Shown one piece after another: positions 1-5,964 of a stretch of DNA of 6,718 nucleotides. This DNA comes from Selenomonadaceae bacterium. GTDB lineage: Bacteria > Bacillota > Negativicutes > Selenomonadales > Selenomonadaceae. Within the stretch, counting starts at the first letter, position 1; each line of letters begins with the position of its first letter. The stretch lies in the NCBI GenBank assembly GCA_016286075.1, contig JAEERZ010000123.1:1-6718 (forward strand), read 5' to 3'. Made by a program: the position numbers and the translations under genes. Under the pieces are notes generated by a model, which did not search any database, was not told the origin of the DNA, and saw only the letters and a program-made list of their open reading frames with translations.

Positions 1-3000
1 GTCTCGTCGTCGGCGTTCCACATCTGCCGCTGTTCCGCTTCCAGCAGCGTTTCCGCGATGTTCTGGAGCGCCCAGGGATTGACCTTTTTCATCCATTGCT
101 GGACCTTCGGGTCGAACGCGTATTTCTGCGCGTAGTCGTCGTACATCCAGTCGTCCATCACGTTCGAGGTGGCATCCCATTGGAAGCTGATGTTCAGGCG
201 GTTCGCCATGTCCATCGCGCCCTTGTAGCCGTGCTGCATCAGTCCTTCGATGTACTTCGGGTTCAGCGACTCGGCCCGCACCACGCGCTTCATTTCTTCG
301 GCCACCGTCCGGACCTTCGGCGCGCCCCGGTTCGCGCTGTCGCCGACGTAGGAAATGGGCGCCTTGCCGCCGAAGCTCTTGACCGCCGCGATCATGCCGC
401 CGTGGAATCCGTTGTAATCGTCGGAGCTCAGGATGTTCATATCGTGGTTCTCTTCGTTCTTGACCGTCAGCTCCGTAGTGGCTAGTCGCTTCTTGAACAG
501 TTCCGGCTGGAAGACGCCCCGCGCGCCGCCGCCGAAGACGTGGCCGCCCCAGCGCACATAGACGTCGGCGAGGTCTTTTTCCGTTTCCCAGTTCTTTGCG
601 TCGAGCACCACGTTGATGCCGGAGCCGTATGTACCGGGGGCGTCGCCGAAGACGCGGTAAGCCGCGCCGCGCCATGCGTCGTCCGCGCTGGCTCCGTCCT
701 TTTGCAGCAGCGCGCTGTCTTCGCGGATATGCTTGCGGACGAAATTGTCCTCGTCCGGCTCGTCGAGCGCCGCCACCGCCAGTACCGCCTTGTCCATCAG
801 CTCGGCGAGCTGCGGCAGCGTGTCGCGGAACAGACCGCTGATTCGCGCCGTCACGTCGATACGCGGCCGCTTCAGTTCGGACAGCGGGATGACCTCGATG
901 TCCGTGACCCGCAGGCTGCCTTTCTGCCATACCGGGCGCACGCCCAAAAGATACAGGAACTCCGCGATGTCCTGTCCGCTGCTCCGCATATTCGGGCCAG
1001 ACCAGAGCACCATGCCGATATTTTCGGGATAATGGCCCTCGTCGCCGATGTACTTCTCGATCATGCGGTCGCCGAGCTTTACGCCGGTCAGCCAGCCCGC
1101 CTGCGAAGGCAAACCGCGCGGATCGACGCCAAAGAAGTTGCGCCCCGACGGCAGCAAGTCTACGCCGCCCGCACTGGGAGAGCCGGACGGCCCCGGCGGC
1201 ACATAGCCGCCCGAAAGCGCCGAAAGCGTATGGTCAAGCTCGTCCGTCGTCCGCGCGAGGCGCGGATAAATCTCCTCGACGATGAACTTCGCGAGGGACG
1301 CGAGTTTTTCTTTCCATTCGGCGGAGCCGTCCGCCGTTTCGGAGATTTTCAGCGCGGCCTGCGCCGCTTCTGTCGTGAAACCGCCTTCGGCGATTTTCTC
1401 GACGAACGCGCGGCTTTCGCGCCTCACGCGGTTCGCTGCCTCGCCGCCGGTCATGTCGAGCTCGGCAAGCAGCGCCGACGGATTCTTCTCCAGCTCGTCG
1501 AAATTGAGACCGTATTTTTCCGCCCAGAGGTCGTAGAGGGCGGGGATTTTTCCGTTGGACAGCCGCAAAAGGTGCATGACCTCGCCGATGAGGATTTCGC
1601 CCTGCGGCGCTTCGCCGAGCACGTGCAGCCCGACGTGGACCTCGCTGTCCTGCAGTTCCTCGATCAGCGCGTGAAGCTCCGCCAGGTATTCAGCGAAGTC
1701 TGCGTTTTCTTCCACATGCAGCGATTCGTCAAGCTTCGTTTCCTTCGCTAACTGCCGGATTTTTTCCTCGAGGGCCGCCGCCTGCTCGCCGCCCTTGTTC
1801 TGGAAATGGCTGTACTCGTCCGCCATTTTCTCCAGCTCCGCGATTTCGTCGAAGGCTCCGGCTTCGGCTACGGGCGCGGGCAGATATCCGATCAGGCAAC
1901 CGGAGGAGCGGCGCTTCGCGATGATGCCCTCGCCGGAAATCGTCATCAGGTACGGGTAAATATTCGGCAGCGCGCCAAACGCGATATCGGGATAGCTCTC
2001 GTCGTCGAGGCCGACGGCCTTTCCGGGCAGCCATTCGAGATTGCCGTGGGTGCCAAGATGGATCACCGCGTCGGCCTTGAAGACCTCGCGCAGCCAATAG
2101 TAGAACGCCAGGTATTGGTGCGTCGGCGCGATCGACGGGTCGTGATAGGCCCGCGCCGGGTCCATGCCATACTGCCGCGCGGGCTGCACCGTCATGAAGA
2201 CGTTGCCGTTCATGGTACCCGGCACGAGGATATTGCCCTCGTCGGACAGCATGACGCTTCCCGGCGGCTCGCCCCATTGTTCGGTCATCTGGTTGCGCGC
2301 CGCCTCGGGCAGCGTGCCGAAGAATTTTTCATATTCCTTCGCAGAGAGCTTCTCGCATTCCTCCGCCTGTGCGTCGGTTAGCAGCGAGAGGTCGTTCGTC
2401 GCGTGGGAGGTCATGACATGAAGCAGCTCCTCCGCCGTTTCCGGCAGGAAGTCCAGCGTGTAGCCGTCCTCTTTCATGCGCGAGAGCAGCCGCCGGGCGC
2501 TCTCCATGGTGTCGAGCCCGGAAGCGCTGCCGATGTTGTAATTTTTCGGCGGGTAATTGTGGAAAATCAGCGCGATTTTCTTGTCCTCGTTTTTCAGGCG
2601 GCGCAGGCTTGCCCATTTTTTCGCCTTTTCCACCATCAGCGAAAGGCGTTCGGGAATCGGCTTGTATTCCACCGCGCCGTCGGGCAGAACGTTCCGCCCG
2701 GCAATCGGCACGCCGTGAATCTCGCCGTCCAGCTCCGGCAGCGCGGCGGCGATCGAGGTCTCCACCGCGTTCAGACCTTCGGGGTTTTTTCGCCAGTCTT
2801 CTTCCGTCGTCAGCAGCGTGTAAGCCGCGAGAATCGGCACGCCGAGTTTCTGGAGCTCGTCGACGGTCAGGCTGCCGTTGCCGACCTGCGAGAATTTCAT
2901 GGTACTGACCAGCGTGTCGATGACGGTTTTCCCGTCCGCCGTGAAGAAGTCTGCGAACACCTGGCGAATGCTCGGCATGCCCAGCACCTCGTCGGGGAGC

Positions 3001-3665
3001 TGGTTCGTGAACACCGTGATCGCGTTGCAGCCCTGCCGCTCCGCTTCGGCGATGAAGGCGGCGGGGTAAGCGAGGTCGTCCCAGATCCATTCGTCGCGGT
3101 AAAACAGCAGGCCCAGCGTCGGCCTGTCTGCTTTGCAGTATTTTTCCCGGTACGCGGCGAGGTCGGTGGTATAGCCCTCGGGCAGCTCCGGATGGTAGAC
3201 GCCCGCCCAGCAGCGTTGCTTCGGTTCCTCCGGTGCGGGAATTGCCGCATCCGTCAGAGACGAGGCGTAGAGCCAGAAGTTCTTGAAATTCTCTGCGCCG
3301 CCGTAAAAGGTGTAGCCTTTCAGTCGCGCCGCCACAGACGGTTCCACACCGGCGCTCTTCTCGTCCTTCGCGTCAGACGAGCCCTCTACTGCGTCCAGGA
3401 GGTACGGGATTTTCCGCGCCGCCAGGAACGCGCGGCACGACTCCCAGAACGCGGACTTGGAGATATTGCGGAAGAATCGCGCGACCACGAGGCTCGCGCC
3501 GCCGAGCTTGCGCTCCCAGACGTAGTTCCACTCGCTGGAGCCTTCGAGCATTACCGCCATACAGAGGTCGGAGATTTTCCCGTCGTCCTGCAGGGCGAGG
3601 CACGCGTTCTTCATGCCCGCGTAGCGGCGGGCGTCGTTCGTCAGATAGATGATTTTAGTTTCCAT
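1..3665 (-). CDS. cobN: CobN-family cobaltochelatase large subunit (3' end cut by window)
   Basis: This is the large, tetrapyrrole-binding subunit of the CobN/ChlH/BchH class of ATP-dependent metal chelatases. In known members it inserts cobalt (CobN) or magnesium (ChlH) into a tetrapyrrole in the cytoplasm, together with AAA+ subunits not seen here. I read one uninterrupted frame of 1221 codons from ATG 3665; no stop is reached, and the usual length (about 1200-1300) implies only a few dozen residues are missing. Visible family motifs are HNYPPKNYNIGSASGLDT (about 369-384), HLGTHGNLEWLPGK (536-549), LLPSGRNFFGVDPRG (837-851), a DYNGFHGGM segment, HGYKGA (about 1145) and the C-terminal EAEQRQMWNADDE. 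An AAAAGGAG ribosome binding site (3675-3682) lies 9 nt before the start. It follows the binding-protein gene by 25 nt, so the two are very likely cotranscribed. The family is very sure; cobalt as the metal, and insertion rather than removal, are inferred. Confidence 0.93.
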   Translation of the reverse strand, partial: METKIIYLTNDARRYAGMKNACLALQDDGKISDLCMAVMLEGSSEWNYVWERKLGGASLVVARFFRNISKSAFWESCRAFLAARKIPYLLDAVEGSSDAKDEKSAGVEPSVAARLKGYTFYGGAENFKNFWLYASSLTDAAIPAPEEPKQRCWAGVYHPELPEGYTTDLAAYREKYCKADRPTLGLLFYRDEWIWDDLAYPAAFIAEAERQGCNAITVFTNQLPDEVLGMPSIRQVFADFFTADGKTVIDTLVSTMKFSQVGNGSLTVDELQKLGVPILAAYTLLTTEEDWRKNPEGLNAVETSIAAALPELDGEIHGVPIAGRNVLPDGAVEYKPIPERLSLMVEKAKKWASLRRLKNEDKKIALIFHNYPPKNYNIGSASGLDTMESARRLLSRMKEDGYTLDFLPETAEELLHVMTSHATNDLSLLTDAQAEECEKLSAKEYEKFFGTLPEAARNQMTEQWGEPPGSVMLSDEGNILVPGTMNGNVFMTVQPARQYGMDPARAYHDPSIAPTHQYLAFYYWLREVFKADAVIHLGTHGNLEWLPGKAVGLDDESYPDIAFGALPNIYPYLMTISGEGIIAKRRSSGCLIGYLPAPVAEAGAFDEIAELEKMADEYSHFQNKGGEQAAALEEKIRQLAKETKLDESLHVEENADFAEYLAELHALIEELQDSEVHVGLHVLGEAPQGEILIGEVMHLLRLSNGKIPALYDLWAEKYGLNFDELEKNPSALLAELDMTGGEAANRVRRESRAFVEKIAEGGFTTEAAQAALKISETADGSAEWKEKLASLAKFIVEEIYPRLARTTDELDHTLSALSGGYVPPGPSGSPSAGGVDLLPSGRNFFGVDPRGLPSQAGWLTGVKLGDRMIEKYIGDEGHYPENIGMVLWSGPNMRSSGQDIAEFLYLLGVRPVWQKGSLRVTDIEVIPLSELKRPRIDVTARISGLFRDTLPQLAELMDKAVLAVAALDEPDEDNFVRKHIREDSALLQKDGASADDAWRGAAYRVFGDAPGTYGSGINVVLDAKNWETEKDLADVYVRWGGHVFGGGARGVFQPELFKKRLATTELTVKNEENHDMNILSSDDYNGFHGGMIAAVKSFGGKAPISYVGDSANRGAPKVRTVAEEMKRVVRAESLNPKYIEGLMQHGYKGAMDMANRLNISFQWDATSNVMDDWMYDDYAQKYAFDPKVQQWMKKVNPWALQNIAETLLEAEQRQMWNADDE

Positions 3666-3690
3666 AGCGAACCGCTCCTTTTCGCTCTGT

Positions 3691-4647
3691 TCACTTGAAC
3701 AACTCCGGGTACACCAGCTTCGCCATTTCCTCTACCGCGGCAGGGTAATTGATGCCGGGGCTCAGAAGGAAATGCTCCTGCGAAAGGTAAAACATCTTGC
3801 CGTTCTTGATGGCGGGAATCGTCTGCCAGGCGGGATTCAGCGCAATCGTGTTGTCCATGCCGCGCTTGACCTCGTCGATTTTTCCCATGCTCGTGACGAA
3901 AAGAATCTCCGGGTTTTGTTCCACCATCGTCTCGATGCTGTAAGGCGCCGAGTCGGGATTGTTTTCCAGCGGCGACATGCCGGACGCCACGTTCACGAAG
4001 CCGAGCATTTTCGCCGTCGAACCTGCGATGCTCGTGTCCAGCTGCACGCTGAGGCCCTGCGCCGTGCTGTGCAGAATCGCTATGCGCCGCTTTTCCTTTG
4101 GAATCTTGTCAGCGATGGCTTTGATTTGGTCGTCCATGCTCTTGATCAGAGCTTCGCCCTTTTCTTTCTCGCCGGTGACCTGCGAGAAAAGCCGGACCTC
4201 GTTCTTGACTTCCTCATAGTTTTTCATATCGACGACGAGGGTAGGAATCTTGTTGATGTTGAGCGATTCCAAGAGCTTCTCGTTCATGCCCTTGTTCGCG
4301 ATCACGAGATCGGGCGCACAGGCCAGGAGCTTTTCGAGGTCCACGTTGTAGACGCGGCCGATGCTCGTCTTGTCCTTCGCCCAGTCCGGCAGCGTCTTAG
4401 AGTCGGGACGGCCGACCACGTCGCCGCCCACCGCGTGCAGCGGCTCCAAGAATGAGGCCGACGTCACCACGATGCGCTCCGGCTTTTTCGCCAGCGTCAC
4501 TTCGCGTCCGAGATCGTCCTTGATCGTCGCGAAGGCCGCCGCGGTTTCCTTCTTCTCCGGGGGCGTTGCTCCGCCGCCGCAGCCGACAGTCGCTGCCAAG
4601 ACGAAAACGCAAATAATCGTCGCAAAAATCCGCCAAGTTGTTTTCAT
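3691..4647 (-). CDS. ABC transporter substrate-binding lipoprotein, FecB/BtuF class
   Basis: This 318-residue protein is the extracytoplasmic binding component of an ABC importer of the class taking up vitamin B12, haem or iron-siderophores (periplasmic_binding_2, FecB/FepB/BtuF). It has a basic N-terminus (MKTTWR), a hydrophobic signal segment (about 7-22) and a lipidation cysteine at 23 within TVGC; Thr at -3 is an unusual lipobox residue. A low-complexity linker follows. The first lobe begins with DDLGREVTLAKKPERIV (44-60) and contains NVDLEKLLACAPDLVIANKG (101-120). A long helix (about 145-182) joins it to the second lobe, with IETMVEQNPEILFV (238-251) and NPAWQTIPAIKNGKMF (271-286). AGGAG at 4657-4661 sits 9 nt before the ATG. 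No permease or ATPase gene is in the window; they may lie beyond cobN. The cobN neighbour favours a cobalamin, cobalt-complex or haem ligand over a siderophore, but the sequence alone does not decide this. Confidence 0.9.
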   Translation of the reverse strand: MKTTWRIFATIICVFVLAATVGCGGGATPPEKKETAAAFATIKDDLGREVTLAKKPERIVVTSASFLEPLHAVGGDVVGRPDSKTLPDWAKDKTSIGRVYNVDLEKLLACAPDLVIANKGMNEKLLESLNINKIPTLVVDMKNYEEVKNEVRLFSQVTGEKEKGEALIKSMDDQIKAIADKIPKEKRRIAILHSTAQGLSVQLDTSIAGSTAKMLGFVNVASGMSPLENNPDSAPYSIETMVEQNPEILFVTSMGKIDEVKRGMDNTIALNPAWQTIPAIKNGKMFYLSQEHFLLSPGINYPAAVEEMAKLVYPELFK

Positions 4648-4691
4648 ATCCGGTCGCTCCTATTCAAAAAATCTGTATCAAAGAATCAAAA

Positions 4692-4706
4692 GATGAATCA
4701 TTCATC
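4692..4706. promoter_or_regulatory. Perfect 7-1-7 palindrome, probable operator
   Basis: The sequence GATGAAT-C-ATTCATC is a perfect inverted repeat of 7-bp arms around one central base. It begins a few bases downstream of the predicted transcription start of the binding-protein/cobN promoter, where a bound repressor would block initiation or clearance. The 7-1-7 geometry and inner AAT-N-ATT resemble Fur-family sites, but the outer bases differ from the Fur consensus. The regulator is therefore not identified. Confidence 0.6.
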
Positions 4707-4715
4707 GTTTTCTTA

Positions 4716-4744
4716 AATATAATGCGCTGGAAAGGGCGTGTCAA
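4716..4744 (-). promoter_or_regulatory. Sigma-A-type promoter of the binding-protein/cobN unit
   Basis: Read on the minus strand, a perfect -35 box TTGACA (4739-4744) is followed after 17 nt by TATATT (4716-4721). Transcription should begin near 4709, giving a leader of roughly 60 nt before the ATG at 4647. Confidence 0.8.
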
Positions 4745-4826
4745 GAAAAAGTGGAGGACGAGAGGGCAGATTGTAAAAGGGGATTATATTGAAACAAACT
4801 TTTGCGGAAAATTTGTTCTAAAAGTA

Positions 4827-4854
4827 TTGACAAAAATTTTTTCGGAGGTATAAT
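4827..4854 (+). promoter_or_regulatory. Strong sigma-A promoter of the LysM gene
   Basis: A perfect -35 TTGACA (4827-4832) and a perfect -10 TATAAT (4849-4854) are separated by 16 nt. The predicted start is near 4861. A strong promoter overlapped by a repressor site is typical of damage-inducible genes. Confidence 0.88.
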
Positions 4855-4855
4855 G

Positions 4856-4869
4856 AGAACAAAAGTTCT
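4856..4869. promoter_or_regulatory. LexA (DinR) SOS box
   Basis: AGAAC-AAAA-GTTCT is a perfect inverted repeat containing the GAAC-N4-GTTC core of the Firmicutes LexA/DinR operator (consensus CGAACRNRYGTTYC). The outermost base and the last spacer base deviate from the B. subtilis consensus. It starts two bases after the -10 box and covers the predicted transcription start, so LexA bound here would shut the promoter. The downstream gene has the architecture of a known SOS gene (yneA), which supports the call independently. Confidence 0.78.
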
Positions 4870-4919
4870 TAGAAAATATGTTTTGGGAACGAAGATTTGA
4901 AAAAACGGAGATGATTGCT

Positions 4920-5252
4920 GTGAAGGGAAAAAGAAACAAGAAAAAGAATACGGTTCGGAAGTTCTTGGTTCGAATGGCGATGTTGGCGATCTTGGCGGCG
5001 GCGGCAATCTCTCCCCTTCATCTCGGGAATGCGTTTTTGCGGAGTACCGATTTTGATACGGTAGAAGTTGCTCGAAAGGACAGCGTTTGGACAATCGCCG
5101 CCCGGTACACTGCAAAATCGGAAGACGCAAAGGAATTGGCGGAGGCGATTATCGAAGTGAACGCTCTGTCGGCGGACGGCGGGCTTCGTGTCGGGCAAAT
5201 GCTACGGGTTCCGATCATCAAGGAACGGCTCCCGAAATTGGCGAAGAGATAA
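4920..5252 (+). CDS. yneA: YneA-like SOS cell-division suppressor (membrane anchor plus LysM domain)
   Basis: This encodes a 110-residue protein with a strongly basic N-terminus (KGKRNKKKNTVRK, 2-14), one hydrophobic segment (about 15-36, with MAMLAILAAAAIS) and a short linker. A single LysM peptidoglycan-binding domain follows (about 47-99): TVEVARKDSVWTIAARYT, a central IIEVNAL, and LRVGQMLRVPI. This is the layout of Bacillus YneA, a small membrane-anchored LysM protein made under LexA control that delays septation during DNA damage. I chose GTG 4920 because GGAG (4907-4910) lies 9 nt upstream. In-frame ATG 4878 has no ribosome site and would leave a leader of under 20 nt; ATG 4911 abuts the GGAG. 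The gene stands alone between its own promoter and terminator, and lexA, which adjoins yneA in Bacillus, is not in the window. The fold is sure; the division-inhibitor role is inferred from architecture plus SOS box. An ordinary wall-binding LysM protein is the alternative. Confidence 0.82.
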   Translation: MKGKRNKKKNTVRKFLVRMAMLAILAAAAISPLHLGNAFLRSTDFDTVEVARKDSVWTIAARYTAKSEDAKELAEAIIEVNALSADGGLRVGQMLRVPIIKERLPKLAKR

Positions 5253-5279
5253 ATAATATGGATAAGTAAGATTCTTTAC

Positions 5280-5314
5280 GGGCGTTCGCGTCATTGCGGG
5301 CGCTCTTTTTGTTT
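5280..5314 (+). terminator. Intrinsic terminator after the LysM gene
   Basis: A 10-bp stem (5280-5289 with 5296-5305, including three G-T pairs) closes a 6-nt loop GTCATT. It is followed directly by TTTTTGTTT (5306-5314). It lies 28 nt after the stop codon and separates this unit from the rimP operon. Confidence 0.85.
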
Positions 5315-5358
5315 GCACGATTTTTCTGCGGAAAACGGAAAAATAATAGTCAAGGCGG

Positions 5359-5387
5359 TTTACTTTCTGTTTTTTCGATGCTATAAT
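5359..5387 (+). promoter_or_regulatory. Promoter of the rimP-nusA operon (extended -10)
   Basis: TTTACT (5359-5364) and a perfect TATAAT (5382-5387) are spaced by 17 nt. TG at 5379-5380 gives an extended -10 (TGCTATAAT). The predicted start is near 5394, leaving a leader of about 85 nt before rimP. Confidence 0.8.
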
Positions 5388-5414
5388 GCTACAAGATGGA
5401 TATGATGTAAACTG

Positions 5415-5440
5415 GAAGAGTGGGTGTGAGCCCACTCTTT
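5415..5440 (+). promoter_or_regulatory. Hairpin in the rimP leader
   Basis: AAGAGTGGG (5416-5424) pairs perfectly with CCCACTCTT (5431-5439) across a 6-nt loop TGTGAG; a G-T pair (5415/5440) extends it. A short mixed pyrimidine stretch (TTTACTCTT) follows instead of a clean T-tract, so it is not a clear terminator. It sits about 40 nt upstream of the rimP start, within the transcribed leader. It may be an attenuator, a pause or processing site, or a protein-binding element regulating this operon. Confidence 0.6.
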
Positions 5441-5464
5441 ACTCTTATATTCGGAGCCGGGCGG

Positions 5465-5469
5465 GGAGG
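5465..5469 (+). promoter_or_regulatory. Ribosome binding site deciding the rimP start
   Basis: GGAGG lies 9 nt before GTG 5479. It rules out the much longer reading from ATG 5386, which falls inside the promoter -10 box, and GTG 5473, which is too close. Confidence 0.85.
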
Positions 5470-5478
5470 AATGTGCGC

Positions 5479-5925
5479 GTGGCGAGCGTGGTGGAAAAGA
5501 CGGTTTGGGAGATTGCGGAGTCCCTTCTTGACGGAAGCGGCCTCGAACTGGTCGACGTGGAATATGTAAAGGAAAAAGACCGATACCTGCGCGTGTTCAT
5601 CGACAAGCCGGAAGGAATCGGAATCGAGGACTGTCAAAATCTCAGCGAAAAATTGGAATCGCTTTTGGACGAGCGGGACGTGATCCCGGAGCAGTATATA
5701 TTGGAAGTGTCTTCGCCGGGGCTGGATCGTGTCCTGAAGAAACCAAGGGATTTTGAGCGCGAGCGCGGCAAGCAGGTGGACGTTTCCCTGTATGAACCGC
5801 TGGACGGGGAAAAAGTTCTCGTCGGCACGCTGACCGGCTATGACGGAGCGACGTTGACTCTCGAAGGGCGGGAGCCGATCCCGAAGGAAAAAATCGCGCA
5901 GGTGCGCTTGCATATAGATATATAA
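5479..5925 (+). CDS. rimP: Ribosome maturation factor RimP
   Basis: RimP binds the free 30S subunit and assists late maturation of the small ribosomal subunit in the cytoplasm. From GTG 5479 the protein has 148 residues, the normal family length of about 150. The N-terminal alpha/beta domain contains ELVDVEYVKEKDRYLRVFID (23-42), followed by KPEGIGIEDCQNLSEKLESL. The conserved joining motif LEVSSPGLDRVLKKPRDFER is at 75-94. The C-terminal Sm-like beta domain holds GKQVDVSLYEPLDGEKVLVG, TLTGYDGATLTLEG and the final PIPKEKIAQVRLHIDI. The start is fixed by GGAGG at 5465-5469. The gene opens an operon with nusA 39 nt downstream, the order conserved across Firmicutes (rimP-nusA-ylxR-infB-rbfA). 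Its leader carries a strong hairpin. Nothing in the protein looks abnormal. Confidence 0.96.
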   Translation: MASVVEKTVWEIAESLLDGSGLELVDVEYVKEKDRYLRVFIDKPEGIGIEDCQNLSEKLESLLDERDVIPEQYILEVSSPGLDRVLKKPRDFERERGKQVDVSLYEPLDGEKVLVGTLTGYDGATLTLEGREPIPKEKIAQVRLHIDI

Positions 5926-5949
5926 AAAGGAAATCATCAGATACGGTAT

Positions 5950-5955
5950 AGGAGG
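5950..5955 (+). promoter_or_regulatory. Ribosome binding site deciding the nusA start
   Basis: A perfect AGGAGG lies 9 nt before TTG 5965. A weaker AAGGA (5991-5995), 5 nt before GTG 6001, supports a possible alternative start. The first site is stronger and better spaced. Confidence 0.7.
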
Positions 5956-5964
5956 ATTTTAGAC

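Noticed and set aside
540..1751. Long plus-strand open frame (403 codons) within cobN
   Set aside because: It is antisense to a well-conserved CobN frame. Its R/A/V/H/D-rich composition is what a GC-rich gene gives when read on the other strand, and it has no recognisable domain.
2403..3698. Long plus-strand open frame (431 codons) antisense to cobN
   Set aside because: Same reasoning: it shadows a clear minus-strand gene and has no domain of its own.
3649..4455. Plus-strand open frame (268 codons) opposite the binding-protein gene
   Set aside because: The opposite strand encodes a complete lipoprotein with a signal sequence and ribosome site; this frame is a shadow.
4793..4817. Imperfect AT-rich inverted repeat as a terminator or operator
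   Set aside because: The arms are short and AT-rich with a bulge, and no gene ends nearby. It is noted only as context in the divergent-promoter finding.
4638..4853. Small plus-strand open frame (71 codons) across the divergent promoter region
   Set aside because: It overlaps both promoters and the operator palindrome, has no ribosome site and shows no domain.
4878..4919. Longer LysM protein from ATG 4878
   Set aside because: It has no ribosome site and a leader of under 20 nt. GTG 4920 has GGAG at 9 nt, and the extra residues do not extend the domain.
5386..5478. Extended rimP reading from ATG 5386
   Set aside because: That ATG lies inside the promoter -10 box, has no ribosome site, and would translate the leader hairpin.
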